NCBI GenBank assembly: GCA_030765605.1
Contig: JAVCCG010000085.1
Span: 1-64,000 of the forward strand
Direction: 5' to 3'
Length of the DNA stretch: 64,000 nt
Source: Candidatus Alcyoniella australis
GTDB taxonomy: Bacteria; Lernaellota; Lernaellaia; JAVCCG01; Alcyoniellaceae
Below, piece by piece: positions 1 through 7,641 of the stretch; the stretch's first letter is position 1, and each line of letters begins with the position of its first letter. The notes beneath the pieces were generated by a model. It was not told the DNA's origin and searched no databases. It saw nothing but the letters and a program-made list of their open reading frames with translations. Both the position numbers and the translations under genes were made by a program.

Positions 1-393
1 CAACGCCAGCAATTCCACCCGATCGAAATAGACCTCATTGCGATAGATCAGACCGTCGCGCAGAAACACCAAACACACGCCGTCGCAAACCAATGTCTTG
101 CCGTTCACCGGGATCTCGGCGCGCCACAGATTGACAAAGCCATCGCGCATGGGCACCGCCTCGCGCTGGGTCCAAACCCACTGCGGATTTTGCGCCAACA
201 ACTTGCGGAAATATTCCGTCAACGCTGCCTTGCCGCGAACCCCCTGCGGCACCGACGGATCGAGGTACAACGCATCGTCCGTGTAGAACGCGGCCAACAC
301 CTCCGGCCGATTGCCTGTCCACGCCGGCAACCATTTCCCGGCAAACTCCCGCGCCCGCTCTACAGTCCAAAATTCCCGGCCATCGTCACTCAT
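1..393 (-). CDS. SnoaL-like / NTF2-fold protein, C-terminus beyond window edge
   Basis: Reading the minus strand from ATG at 393 gives 131 codons with no stop before the left edge. A good Shine-Dalgarno (GGGGGAG) lies just upstream. The protein starts MSDDGREFWTVERAREF and continues with an Asp/Tyr-containing core (FYTDDALYLDPSVP), a GKAALTEYFRKLL helix and the strands NLWRAEIPV and VCLVFLRDGLI. This is the pattern of the SnoaL-like/NTF2 superfamily, small cone-shaped folds that include polyketide cyclases, isomerases and many domains of unknown substrate. The fold is supported by the pattern; the substrate cannot be told. Confidence 0.7.
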   Translation of the reverse strand, partial: MSDDGREFWTVERAREFAGKWLPAWTGNRPEVLAAFYTDDALYLDPSVPQGVRGKAALTEYFRKLLAQNPQWVWTQREAVPMRDGFVNLWRAEIPVNGKTLVCDGVCLVFLRDGLIYRNEVYFDRVELLAL

Positions 394-498
394 GACTCCC
401 CCATCCAATTATTGTCCATGATACTGAATTCCCGACCATTTGACATGCCCACCTGAATGCTGGGACAGATTATTGTCTGCTTGGGGTAGTTCAAGGGT

Positions 499-692
499 AG
501 TTCAAGGGACACCCATACTTAACTATTGACGTCTAACTGGCGTAGTAATATATTAAGCGCATGTTGCGAATTTCTCGGAATGTGGCTGAATCAACCCCGC
601 ATCACGTGACCCAGCGGGACAATCGCCGCCTACCGACCTTTTTCTGCGACAAGGACTATCAAGTCCAAGTTAAGTATGGTGTCCCCCGAACT
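499..692. mobile_element. Deleted RAYT-type element with inverted terminal repeats
   Basis: The left arm (499-524) and the reverse complement of the right arm (668-692) share AGTTC..GGGACACC.ATACTTAACT with one 1-base gap and two substitutions. Between them lies the first third of a Y1 (HUH) transposase of the REP-associated (RAYT) type. The left arm is preceded by a partial direct duplication of its outer part (487-500). The structure is that of an internally deleted element: both ends kept, catalytic part lost. Known biology: RAYT proteins act on REP/REPIN palindromes. No intact RAYT is in this window. Confidence 0.65.
561..663 (+). pseudogene. N-terminal remnant of a REP-associated tyrosine transposase
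   Basis: ATG at 561 opens a frame reading MLRISRNVAESTPHHVTQ, then RDNRRLPTFFCDKDYQ. This matches the N-terminus of RAYT/Y1 transposases, where HHVTQRGNRR followed by FF.D.DY is characteristic. The frame then runs into the right terminal repeat and, by chance, stays open into the next gene. The part with the HUH motif and catalytic Tyr is missing, so the remnant cannot be active. An automatic caller would fuse it to the downstream secreted protein. Confidence 0.65.
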
Positions 693-719
693 CTCTCAAA
701 CAGCATAAGGAAAAATAAT

Positions 720-1382
720 ATGGTTTTTAAATCGATAGTTCCGATAATCTGTTTAATTACTTTGTTATTTTTTTCCTTCTATGTAGTGGCCGACGATAGG
801 GGCGAACGTAAAGGTTTTACTCTGTTAGAGGAAGATTTTGAGAATGAGTTTCCGCCAGAGGGCTGGCGTCTGATTCAGACCAACCCTGACAGCACTTGGC
901 AGCAGGGCTCAGTCGAGTTCGATGGCAGTTGCCTGCCCCATGACGGTAATAAACTGGCTTACATAGAAGCTGAGGAAGATCAGGCGTATGACGAGCAGTT
1001 GATAACGCCATTGCTCACTTTGAGCAGCCAGATGGAAAGCGCGGATGAAAGATCATATACTGTCCATTTGTGGGCATACATAGATGATTATGACTACCAT
1101 GATGATCCGCTGAAAATTGATTATCGATGCAATACTGCTAATAGTCCCTGGAATCGCATTGAATTCATACCTGGCGACACATTAGATCCCAATGGATTAT
1201 CTCAAATTAATTTTTCAACAATTGATGAACCTTATGATTGTTATTATAACGGAATTTATTTTCGCTTTAGGTATGTAGGCGGGCATGATCATGGGGTATG
1301 CATTGATAGTATTAAGGTAGTCTATTCAGGCATTTTTTATTATGATGAATCGGACGACGACGATTCCGGCTGCTGCGGGTGA
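720..1382 (+). CDS. Secreted choice-of-anchor/MAM-like protein with Asp-Cys C-terminal tail
   Basis: The open frame starts at 561, but the first 53 codons are RAYT remnant. ATG at 720 has an AAGGA-type ribosome site and begins a classical signal peptide (MVFKSIVPIICLITLLFFSFYVVA). The mature part opens with LLEEDFENEFPPEGWRLIQ, the typical start of a jelly-roll choice-of-anchor J/MAM-like adhesion domain, and ends IDSIKVVYSG, the usual last strand. The last residues are ESDDDDSGCCG: an Asp tract followed directly by paired Cys, resembling the tail of the DUF4091 protein at 50728. Codon use is AT-rich compared with genes after 5.6 kb. Length is 220 aa. Binding partner unknown. Confidence 0.7.
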   Translation: MVFKSIVPIICLITLLFFSFYVVADDRGERKGFTLLEEDFENEFPPEGWRLIQTNPDSTWQQGSVEFDGSCLPHDGNKLAYIEAEEDQAYDEQLITPLLTLSSQMESADERSYTVHLWAYIDDYDYHDDPLKIDYRCNTANSPWNRIEFIPGDTLDPNGLSQINFSTIDEPYDCYYNGIYFRFRYVGGHDHGVCIDSIKVVYSGIFYYDESDDDDSGCCG

Positions 1383-1399
1383 AATTCGATGAGGCGTGC

Positions 1400-1457
1400 G
1401 GACACGATGCCTAATCAAATTGCCCTATCTACCGGCAAGCAATTAAGTATCGTGTCC
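1400..1457. repeat. REPIN-like palindrome of the RAYT repeat family
   Basis: GGACACGATGCCTAAT at 1400-1415 is answered by an inverted copy (AATTAAGTATCGTGTCC, 1441-1457), differing at two positions over 16. The 25-base centre itself contains TTGCC/GGCAA. The arms share the GGGACACxATACTTAACT core of the element at 499-692. Two inverted REP-like units about 60 bp long fit a REPIN. It sits 18 bp after the stop of the secreted protein gene. Confidence 0.6.
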
Positions 1458-1516
1458 CCGGAATTATCCCTTGGCGATACGGAGTAGGCTCGCATCCCGT
1501 TTAGCTTTACCCCCCA

Positions 1517-2158
1517 CTAGGTTCTCCCAATGCAAAACATTGATATCTGTTCCAGATAAATCGCTTTCTCAATTGGGCTTATAAAGCACAGAACCGTAAA
1601 TGCCAACATGAAGTAGAAAAGGTAACGCATGCATTTGATCATCCTGTCATCCTTTATTCCGCCTTCTTTCTTAAAGCCCAGTAGATAAACAAAGCGGACA
1701 GGTAGAAAATACAATAAAAAGTGTGGAATTAGACTCATGAGAATAGGCATTTCCCAATCTATTTTACCATAAAAAACTGATGTAATAGGATGAGATTCAT
1801 ATTCGACATCGGCCGCGATACCCTTTAAACGAATGCCGGACCAGAACAAAAATATCAACAAGGCAAGAATGCCGGTTGCGATATTGACTGAAATATTACC
1901 ATGCATGTCCTTTTCTATAGTATGATAAAGTATCCATATCAGTGCAATATTAATCCCAACGACCGCTGCTGATAAAAGCTTGTTGTGGGTATTCAAGATG
2001 TCGATGAAAAAATATAGACAAGCCGCACATGCCAATATCAACAAAAAAATGAAAAAATAAGTGGGAATATCGGATATAATGTCTATTATATCACGTTTTT
2101 GAGGATCCTGGTCTCCCACGAAGGACTGCCTCCAACCCCCATAATCGTTCTTCCCCAT
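1517..2158 (-). CDS. Multi-pass membrane protein of unknown function
   Basis: The 213-aa protein has a short charged N-terminus (MGKNDYGGWRQSFVGDQDPQKRD) followed by about five hydrophobic segments: around residues 32-52, 62-80, 93-107, 137-160 and 176-195. No motif that I recognise is present. Codon use is AT-rich like the rest of the first 5 kb. A TTGACA-N18-TATAGA promoter lies upstream on the same strand. It stands alone between a repeat and an IS element, which suggests accessory cargo. Function not assignable. Confidence 0.6.
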   Translation of the reverse strand: MGKNDYGGWRQSFVGDQDPQKRDIIDIISDIPTYFFIFLLILACAACLYFFIDILNTHNKLLSAAVVGINIALIWILYHTIEKDMHGNISVNIATGILALLIFLFWSGIRLKGIAADVEYESHPITSVFYGKIDWEMPILMSLIPHFLLYFLPVRFVYLLGFKKEGGIKDDRMIKCMRYLFYFMLAFTVLCFISPIEKAIYLEQISMFCIGRT

Positions 2159-2251
2159 ATCAACCGCTGAGACGGGGCGTTTCCACTACCCTTCGAAACG
2201 AAGCCCGCACCGATGCCCCTGCGCAAGCCCGATTCATATTTGTATGACTCA

Positions 2252-2281
2252 TCTATACAAGTACCCGATGTCCTCTGTCAA
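2252..2281 (-). promoter_or_regulatory. Sigma-70 promoter for the 1517-2158 membrane protein
   Basis: On the minus strand TTGACA (2281-2276) is followed after 18 bases by TATAGA (2257-2252), one mismatch from the -10 consensus. It lies about 95 bases upstream of the start codon at 2158. Confidence 0.5.
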
Positions 2282-2507
2282 GCAAAATCACTTGAAACGT
2301 ACAATCTGGTATCCCTGTTAACTAGGATTTGTCTCTCTCCGACACAATTCTGAGAACTCACGGGTTGCGCTTGGGACCCCGAGAGGAATTCCGCCGTTGG
2401 CGGAACCTTCGGCCCCCGATTTTGCTGCGAGCGGAATTAGCAGCCGACCTGATCGTTTGAACCGCCCCGACTTTCCCGGAGGCTTCAAGAATTGAGAGAA
2501 TGGAGTT

Positions 2508-3739
<1,232 letters not shown>

Positions 3740-3766
3740 CCGAGTCTCCGAAGAACCCGGGGCGAT

Positions 3767-4156
3767 TCAGTCTCCAAACTTCAAGCTCCAACATTTTTTG
3801 ATTTCTTCTTTGGTAAAATTTAGAGACTTTTTGCATTTTGGGCAATTAATCTCAAAATCAGACACACCATCTTTTGCCATTTTATCGGCGAGATCCAACA
3901 TCCAACCACCTTCAGGAAAGTAAACATATCCACATTGCTCACAAATGCCTAATTTTGTTAAATTATATTCTCCTGTTCTTTGGCATTGGTTTGTATTGGT
4001 GCACATATAAACTGTAACTGGTTTGGAGAGAGGAATATGCATCCCTGGTGCAATTTCTTTGGTTGGAGTTTTGAAGTTGGCGGTAGCTTGGAGTTTGCGG
4101 TGTTCCCCCACTACTTCTTCGCCACAGATTGTGCAATACGGTTTGTCGTCCATCAT
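3767..4156 (-). pseudogene. Zinc-ribbon protein gene truncated by the IS3 element
   Basis: From ATGATG at 4156/4153, behind a strong AAGGAG site, the frame encodes about 129 aa with several Cys pairs: CTIC, CTN..C, CEQC and CPKC. These suggest two zinc ribbons. The last sense codon is the base triplet next to the IS, and the stop TGA (3769-3767) is the first three bases of the IS right inverted repeat. The original C-terminus has therefore been replaced, and how much was lost is unknown. The frame is otherwise healthy and could still be expressed. Upstream ATG at 4192 lacks a ribosome site. Confidence 0.6.
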
Positions 4157-4294
4157 TAACTCCTTTTCTTTCTGTATCTGAGCCTGTTTCAAAACCTGAG
4201 CAAACCCGGCTTCTGGGTTAGCCCCGGTTGTCGGATTCCCGATGAATCCGACGATACTATTTTCACGCTCGCGAGATCAAGCTAATTTTGATCC

Positions 4295-4332
4295 CTGTCC
4301 CTCGCTAAAACTCGTCCGCCAATGAAATCAAC
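4295..4332. repeat. 38-bp dispersed repeat, copy 1
   Basis: Bases 4295-4332 match 56082-56119 at 33 of 38 positions without gaps (CTGTxCCTCGCTxAAACTC core). Both copies are intergenic. Neither gives an obvious frame, so the nature of the repeat is unknown. Confidence 0.5.
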
Positions 4333-4762
4333 GTCTTGCGAGCATGGCAAATTTGGCCTATCCTGTCAACATGAATGCTTGATTCGTTGTGCTGTTTTAG
4401 GTGTTGCTTTTCGACCGGCGATCACAAACATCCAAACGCCCGATCTATTTTTGGCGAACGACCGGCTAATGTTCGGACCGGGTCCCTGCCTTTTCGACGC
4501 CAGCATCTCTTGCTACTCCGAGTGTAACTGTCACGAAAAAAACAGCGCTTTCTAAAATGACCCGTATATTCAACAGCTTCTTTGCGATCGGACTTGATGG
4601 GCAAAGTCCGAACGACATGGAGAAAGAGAGAGAAAATGGGGTAAAATCGGGGCAAAATGTGCGTCTGGGGCAGCGAGCCAGTCCGATTGGAGCAGGCCGC
4701 CAGGCGCGGCGCGAGAGGTGGTAAATCCCTTTATATCAAGCGCTTATACGCCACAAACGACG
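4333..4762. other. Non-coding stretch, nothing recognised
   Basis: About 430 bases without a supported gene. Two overlapping 77-codon frames on opposite strands (4322-4555 and 4422-4655) have no ribosome site, no recognisable motif and implausible composition, so I do not call them. Confidence 0.5.
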
Positions 4763-4783
4763 GTAGCCCCAAGGTGGGGCTAC
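4763..4783 (-). terminator. Hairpin downstream of the tmRNA-like RNA
   Basis: GTAGCCCC (4763-4770) and GGGGCTAC (4776-4783) form a perfect 8-bp stem with a 5-base loop. It lies about 35 bases past the CCA end of the RNA read on the minus strand. Only a weak T tract follows, so terminator function is tentative. Confidence 0.35.
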
Positions 4784-4815
4784 AGAACAGAGAGACAGTC
4801 CTTTTTAGGGGATCG

Positions 4816-4876
4816 TGGTGGAGGCGGTCGGAGTCGAACCCCCGTCTGAATTGTGCCTTGTGTTTCAATGAACTGC
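4816..4876 (-). ncRNA. Short RNA resembling a tmRNA (ssrA) 3' end
   Basis: The minus strand ends GGGGGTTCGACTCCGACC then GCCTCCACCA. This closely resembles the conserved tmRNA 3' end (T-loop TTCGACT, acceptor strand, encoded CCA). The T-stem is imperfect here (GGGGG opposite CCGAC). No tmRNA 5' domain, tag reading frame or pseudoknots can be found upstream or downstream. A perfect sigma-70 promoter sits directly upstream, predicting an RNA of about 60 nt. Options are a displaced ssrA 3' end left by an integrated element, a decayed tmRNA, or a short tRNA-like RNA. Confidence 0.35.
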
Positions 4877-4881
4877 TCCAA

Positions 4882-4909
4882 ATTATAATTCATTACGCTG
4901 CTATGTCAA
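4882..4909 (-). promoter_or_regulatory. Perfect consensus sigma-70 promoter
   Basis: On the minus strand TTGACA (4909-4904), a 16-base spacer and TATAAT (4887-4882) match both consensus hexamers exactly. Initiation would fall near 4874-4877, just before the tmRNA-like sequence ending at 4816. It is the best sigma-70 promoter I found in the window. Confidence 0.7.
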
Positions 4910-4941
4910 GGAAAAATACGCAGTAGCTTGTGGGGATTAAG

Positions 4942-4980
4942 GGAGTTCCAGGGGGGTTCCAGGGACACGATACCTAACTA
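4942..4980. repeat. Solo end of the RAYT repeat family
   Basis: The sequence repeats the left-end structure seen at 487-524: a duplicated GTTCCAGGG unit followed by GACACGATACCTAACTA. No matching inverted partner is close by, so it is an isolated end or a relic. Confidence 0.5.
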
Positions 4981-5083
4981 ATTTTCAACTTCTTGTTTTT
5001 AATGGCTTATAAGATTACGTGCCTCTCACGCCTGATGATATTGGGGCCAACAAAGTCTAAAAGCATTTGACACACCTCCCCAT

Positions 5084-5511
5084 CCCCTGGTAAAATATAA
5101 AGGTGCTCATTGAAATCTAAATCACGAACGGCGATTGGAAAAAGAAGTGCGGGGGCGGCTAGTTGACATAATATTTTGCCAAATTTTCCATGCGATTATT
5201 TCGCATTAGAATCAGCACCTTACAGACCGGCGAAAACTCAACCTATGCGATCAACTAAGCCCTGTCGTACTTGCGCGAAATTACAGGAAAATCGCGGTTT
5301 TTTTCGAAAGATTATCGCATGCATGCGGTTTCAAGATTACCCTGATTAATCAGCAACTTGCGCGGCAGGGAAAAACAGTATATGAACATCGCATGGAGCC
5401 AAATCGCGATTACCAAGTAATTTCAACGACTATACGCGCTTCGTAACCTATACGAAATCTGTGATTTGAAATCCCAATTCGTATGCAAGTCCTAAAGTAT
5501 TTTACCAGGGG
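5084..5511. repeat. MITE-like segment bounded by a 14-bp perfect inverted repeat
   Basis: CCCCTGGTAAAATA at 5084-5097 recurs inverted at 5498-5511, enclosing 428 bp. The similarity weakly extends inward (AGG after a short AT stretch). The interior is AT-rich and has no credible gene; several short palindromes are present (for example around GCATGC at 5320). The layout suggests a non-autonomous transposable element, but there is no transposase and no clear target duplication. Confidence 0.4.
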
Positions 5512-5610
5512 TTAGATTCTAAGCGGTTGAATAATTAAGACAAAATCCGGCAAAACAGCGAAATCCAGCATATCAAGTAATACTTGACATTGTCGCGTAT
5601 ACTCATTGTT

Positions 5611-5653
5611 AGAAAAAGCAAATCCCCCACCGCCCTTTTTGGGCTTGTGGGGG
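5611..5653 (-). terminator. Rho-independent terminator of the GcvH-like operon
   Basis: On the minus strand CCCCCAC (5653-5647) pairs with GTGGGGG (5630-5624), with an inner GCCC/GGGC extension and an AAAAA loop, followed by GCTTTTTC. It lies 20 bases after the stop of the gene ending at 5675. Confidence 0.8.
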
Positions 5654-5674
5654 AGTATCTGAGCAAGAGGGAGG

Positions 5675-6394
5675 CTAGTTGGTGAGGAAGAACTCGCGAC
5701 AGATCTCGTCCCAATGCTCCGGGTCGAGCTGGCGTGCCATGCCGCTTTTAAGCAGTGCGCCGTCAGCAACCACAGTGCCCAGGGCCGCATCCGAGCGCGC
5801 GGCCAGCACGCCCACCGCGGTCTCGGTCCAGACTTTGGCCAGCTTATCCTGGATCAGATTCTTCAGGTTTTGCGCGATGTTGGCCGACTTTACCCGCAGC
5901 AGCCAACCCTTGTTGTAGGGGTCGCTGTTGATGGTCTCGGGGTGTTCCAGCGCATTGCGGTTGACCTCAACCACCTCGCCGTCAACCGGCGAAAGCATCT
6001 CGATCCGCCTGCCGTCGGCCTGCAGCGACCATCCGTTGGCGCCCTGATGCAAATCCTGTCCAATATCGGGCAGTTGCACGCCATCGATCTTGCCCAACAG
6101 GCTTTGTGCAAAGTCGTCCAGGCCCAGGCTTACCGTCTGGTCGTCCTCCACCCTGGCCCAGGTATGGCCCTGGTGAAAGTAGATATCCTCTGGAACTACA
6201 ATACCTTGCACCTGATGGGCCTCGGTGGCCTCAAGCGGAGTACGCGCCTCGGCCGCTGCCTGTCGGACCGGCTGCGGGCTGTGCATCAGCACGTAGAACA
6301 GTAGGAACAGCGCCATGAATCCAAAGGCCAGCGCATACTCGAAGTACTTGGTATATAAGACGTAATCTACGAAGGTGTGGAAGGAGTCCATCAT
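5675..6394 (-). CDS. Membrane-anchored GcvH-like (lipoyl-domain-like) protein
   Basis: The 239-aa protein has one N-terminal membrane segment (about residues 20-38), an Ala/Glu-rich linker and a domain with the GcvH pattern: FHQGHTWARVEDDQTVSLGLDDFAQSLLG, then LSPVDGEVVEVNRNAL and NSDPYNKGWLLRVK. In true GcvH the lysine carrying lipoate lies about 12 residues before P-V-S/D-G. Here the segment is SLQADGRRIEMLSPVDG and that position is Gly. It therefore cannot be lipoylated at the normal site. A C-terminal extension of about 60 aa follows. It is the last gene of a three-gene set with a 41-aa membrane peptide and a second GcvH-like paralogue. Role unknown. Confidence 0.75.
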   Translation of the reverse strand: MMDSFHTFVDYVLYTKYFEYALAFGFMALFLLFYVLMHSPQPVRQAAAEARTPLEATEAHQVQGIVVPEDIYFHQGHTWARVEDDQTVSLGLDDFAQSLLGKIDGVQLPDIGQDLHQGANGWSLQADGRRIEMLSPVDGEVVEVNRNALEHPETINSDPYNKGWLLRVKSANIAQNLKNLIQDKLAKVWTETAVGVLAARSDAALGTVVADGALLKSGMARQLDPEHWDEICREFFLTN

Positions 6395-6436
6395 CTATCT
6401 CCTTGCTGCCGTCTCGAGTCTCATGGCCCTGAATCC

Positions 6437-6562
6437 CTAGGCCGAGACGCGCTGTGCGCCCGGAACCGCGGGCTGCTGGGCCTTGTGGTGCCTGACCATC
6501 GCCAGTACGCCGTCGACTGAGATCGCGATCGCGAATGCCGCTGCCACGCCGATGACTACCAT
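6437..6562 (-). CDS. 41-aa membrane peptide between two GcvH-like genes
   Basis: ATG at 6562 follows a strong GGAGGT site at good spacing. The peptide has a hydrophobic stretch (VVIGVAAAFAIAISVDGVLA) and a basic, Ala/Gln/Pro-rich tail. It lies 9 bases after the stop of the upstream GcvH-like gene and 42 bases before the next start, in the same operon. The codons are GC-rich like the neighbours. I recognise no family. It may be a small subunit or partner of the GcvH-like membrane proteins; that is inference from position. Confidence 0.6.
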   Translation of the reverse strand: MVVIGVAAAFAIAISVDGVLAMVRHHKAQQPAVPGAQRVSA

Positions 6563-6571
6563 GGTAACCTC

Positions 6572-7249
6572 CTAATTTCCTTTGGAGTTTTTCTTTTCGC
6601 GGTTGTAGAACATCTGGCTGGCCAGCTGCTCCCACTGCTCTTTGTCGAGCGTCAGGGCCGCGCCCTCGACCAGCTCGCCGCCGTCGCCGTAAACCATGCC
6701 AAGGTCCGGAAACGCATCGCGGAAAAAGCGGTTGCGCTGGAATTCCGTCCACTTGGCGAATCGGGAGCTGCTGTAGAGGTCGTGCAGTTCACTATTAAGA
6801 GCCGTGGGCAGGATCTTCATGATCCAGGTCTCGCCGCCATCCGGATCGACCAGCAAGTGCGGATTCTTCAGCGCGCGCTTGTTAACCTCGATAATCCGGC
6901 CACTTATCGGCGCAGGCTGCGAAAGCTTGCGGTCGCCGAACTTGATCGTCCACAGCTTGGAGCCGCGTTTGATCTTGGCGCCAGGCGACGGAACGTCGAT
7001 CTGCTCGATATCGCCAATGAATCGCTTGGCAAAGTCGTCCAGACCAACGGCAACGGCCGCGCGCTGGACCTCGACCCAGGTGTGACCCTCGTGGTACAGA
7101 CGATCCTGCTGCTGCTCCAACTCTGGAGCCGCCTGCTCGGTGTTTGCTTTTACGATTACGTTTGCCTTTTTTTCTGCTAACCTCCGCACAACCAGCGCGT
7201 CGATCAAAATGAATGCTGCCAACGTGAGAATTACTAGGATTGGAACCAT
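6572..7249 (-). CDS. Second membrane-anchored GcvH-like protein
   Basis: The 225-aa protein starts with a membrane segment (MVPILVILTLAAFILIDALV), a charged linker and a GcvH-type domain: YHEGHTWVEVQRAAVAVGLDDFAKRFIG, VPSPGAKIKRG, PAPISGRIIEVNKRAL and the Trp-Ile-Met-Lys-Ile strand. Aligned on PxSG, the lipoyl-lysine position is Asp (FGDRKLSQPAPISG), so the usual lipoylation site is missing, as in its partner at 5675. The ribosome site AAGGGAGG precedes ATG at 7249. It is probably the first gene of the operon. Two degenerate paralogues side by side suggest a structural or binding role rather than carriage of a lipoyl intermediate. Confidence 0.75.
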   Translation of the reverse strand: MVPILVILTLAAFILIDALVVRRLAEKKANVIVKANTEQAAPELEQQQDRLYHEGHTWVEVQRAAVAVGLDDFAKRFIGDIEQIDVPSPGAKIKRGSKLWTIKFGDRKLSQPAPISGRIIEVNKRALKNPHLLVDPDGGETWIMKILPTALNSELHDLYSSSRFAKWTEFQRNRFFRDAFPDLGMVYGDGGELVEGAALTLDKEQWEQLASQMFYNREKKNSKGN

Positions 7250-7641
7250 TTTTGCCTCCCTTATTGCCTGTTCCGCACCTAATTAATCCAAGAATCGCGC
7301 CAACCAATGTTATTTGAGATATTAATTTGGATTAAATTTTATTATCCTCTCAATTCAATGACTAACAGAGTTGACAGATCATCACTTTCAATACTTCCTA
7401 TAGCTATGATCGATCGCTGAAATTGGAAAAATTCAACGGCGATTTTGCTGCAATTCGCCGTTTCGCCATAACCTGCTGTTATTAGCGATTAATTTTTGGT
7501 GATGAAATTGTCAACGGCGGTTGTTGCGATAGTCAACGCCTGGAATTAACCTCAGGGTCGCTTTTATCGTGTTTAATATGTCGTCGATGTCACTGTTGTG
7601 AAATTAATCAAAGGCCTGCAATACGCCTAATCTTAAATAGC
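7250..7641. other. AT-rich intergenic region with an inverted repeat
   Basis: No gene is supported in these 392 bases, which lie upstream of the GcvH-like operon and downstream of the ABC-F gene. An 8-bp inverted repeat, AACGGCGA (7435-7442) and TCGCCGTT (7455-7462), could be an operator or hairpin, and a related CAACGGCGG recurs near 7512. I saw no convincing promoter hexamers on the minus strand. Confidence 0.4.

Noticed and set aside
4322-4655. Two 77-codon frames on opposite strands
   Set aside because: No ribosome sites, no motifs, mutual overlap, and unlikely amino acid composition.
4816-5170. Complete tmRNA gene
   Set aside because: Only the 3' end matches. No conserved 5' segment (GGATTCGAC type), no tag reading frame and no acceptor 5' strand are found at the required distance.
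7266-7281. Sigma-54-like site before the GcvH-like operon (minus strand)
   Set aside because: Only GG, GC and a few further positions match, and it would overlap the ribosome site region.
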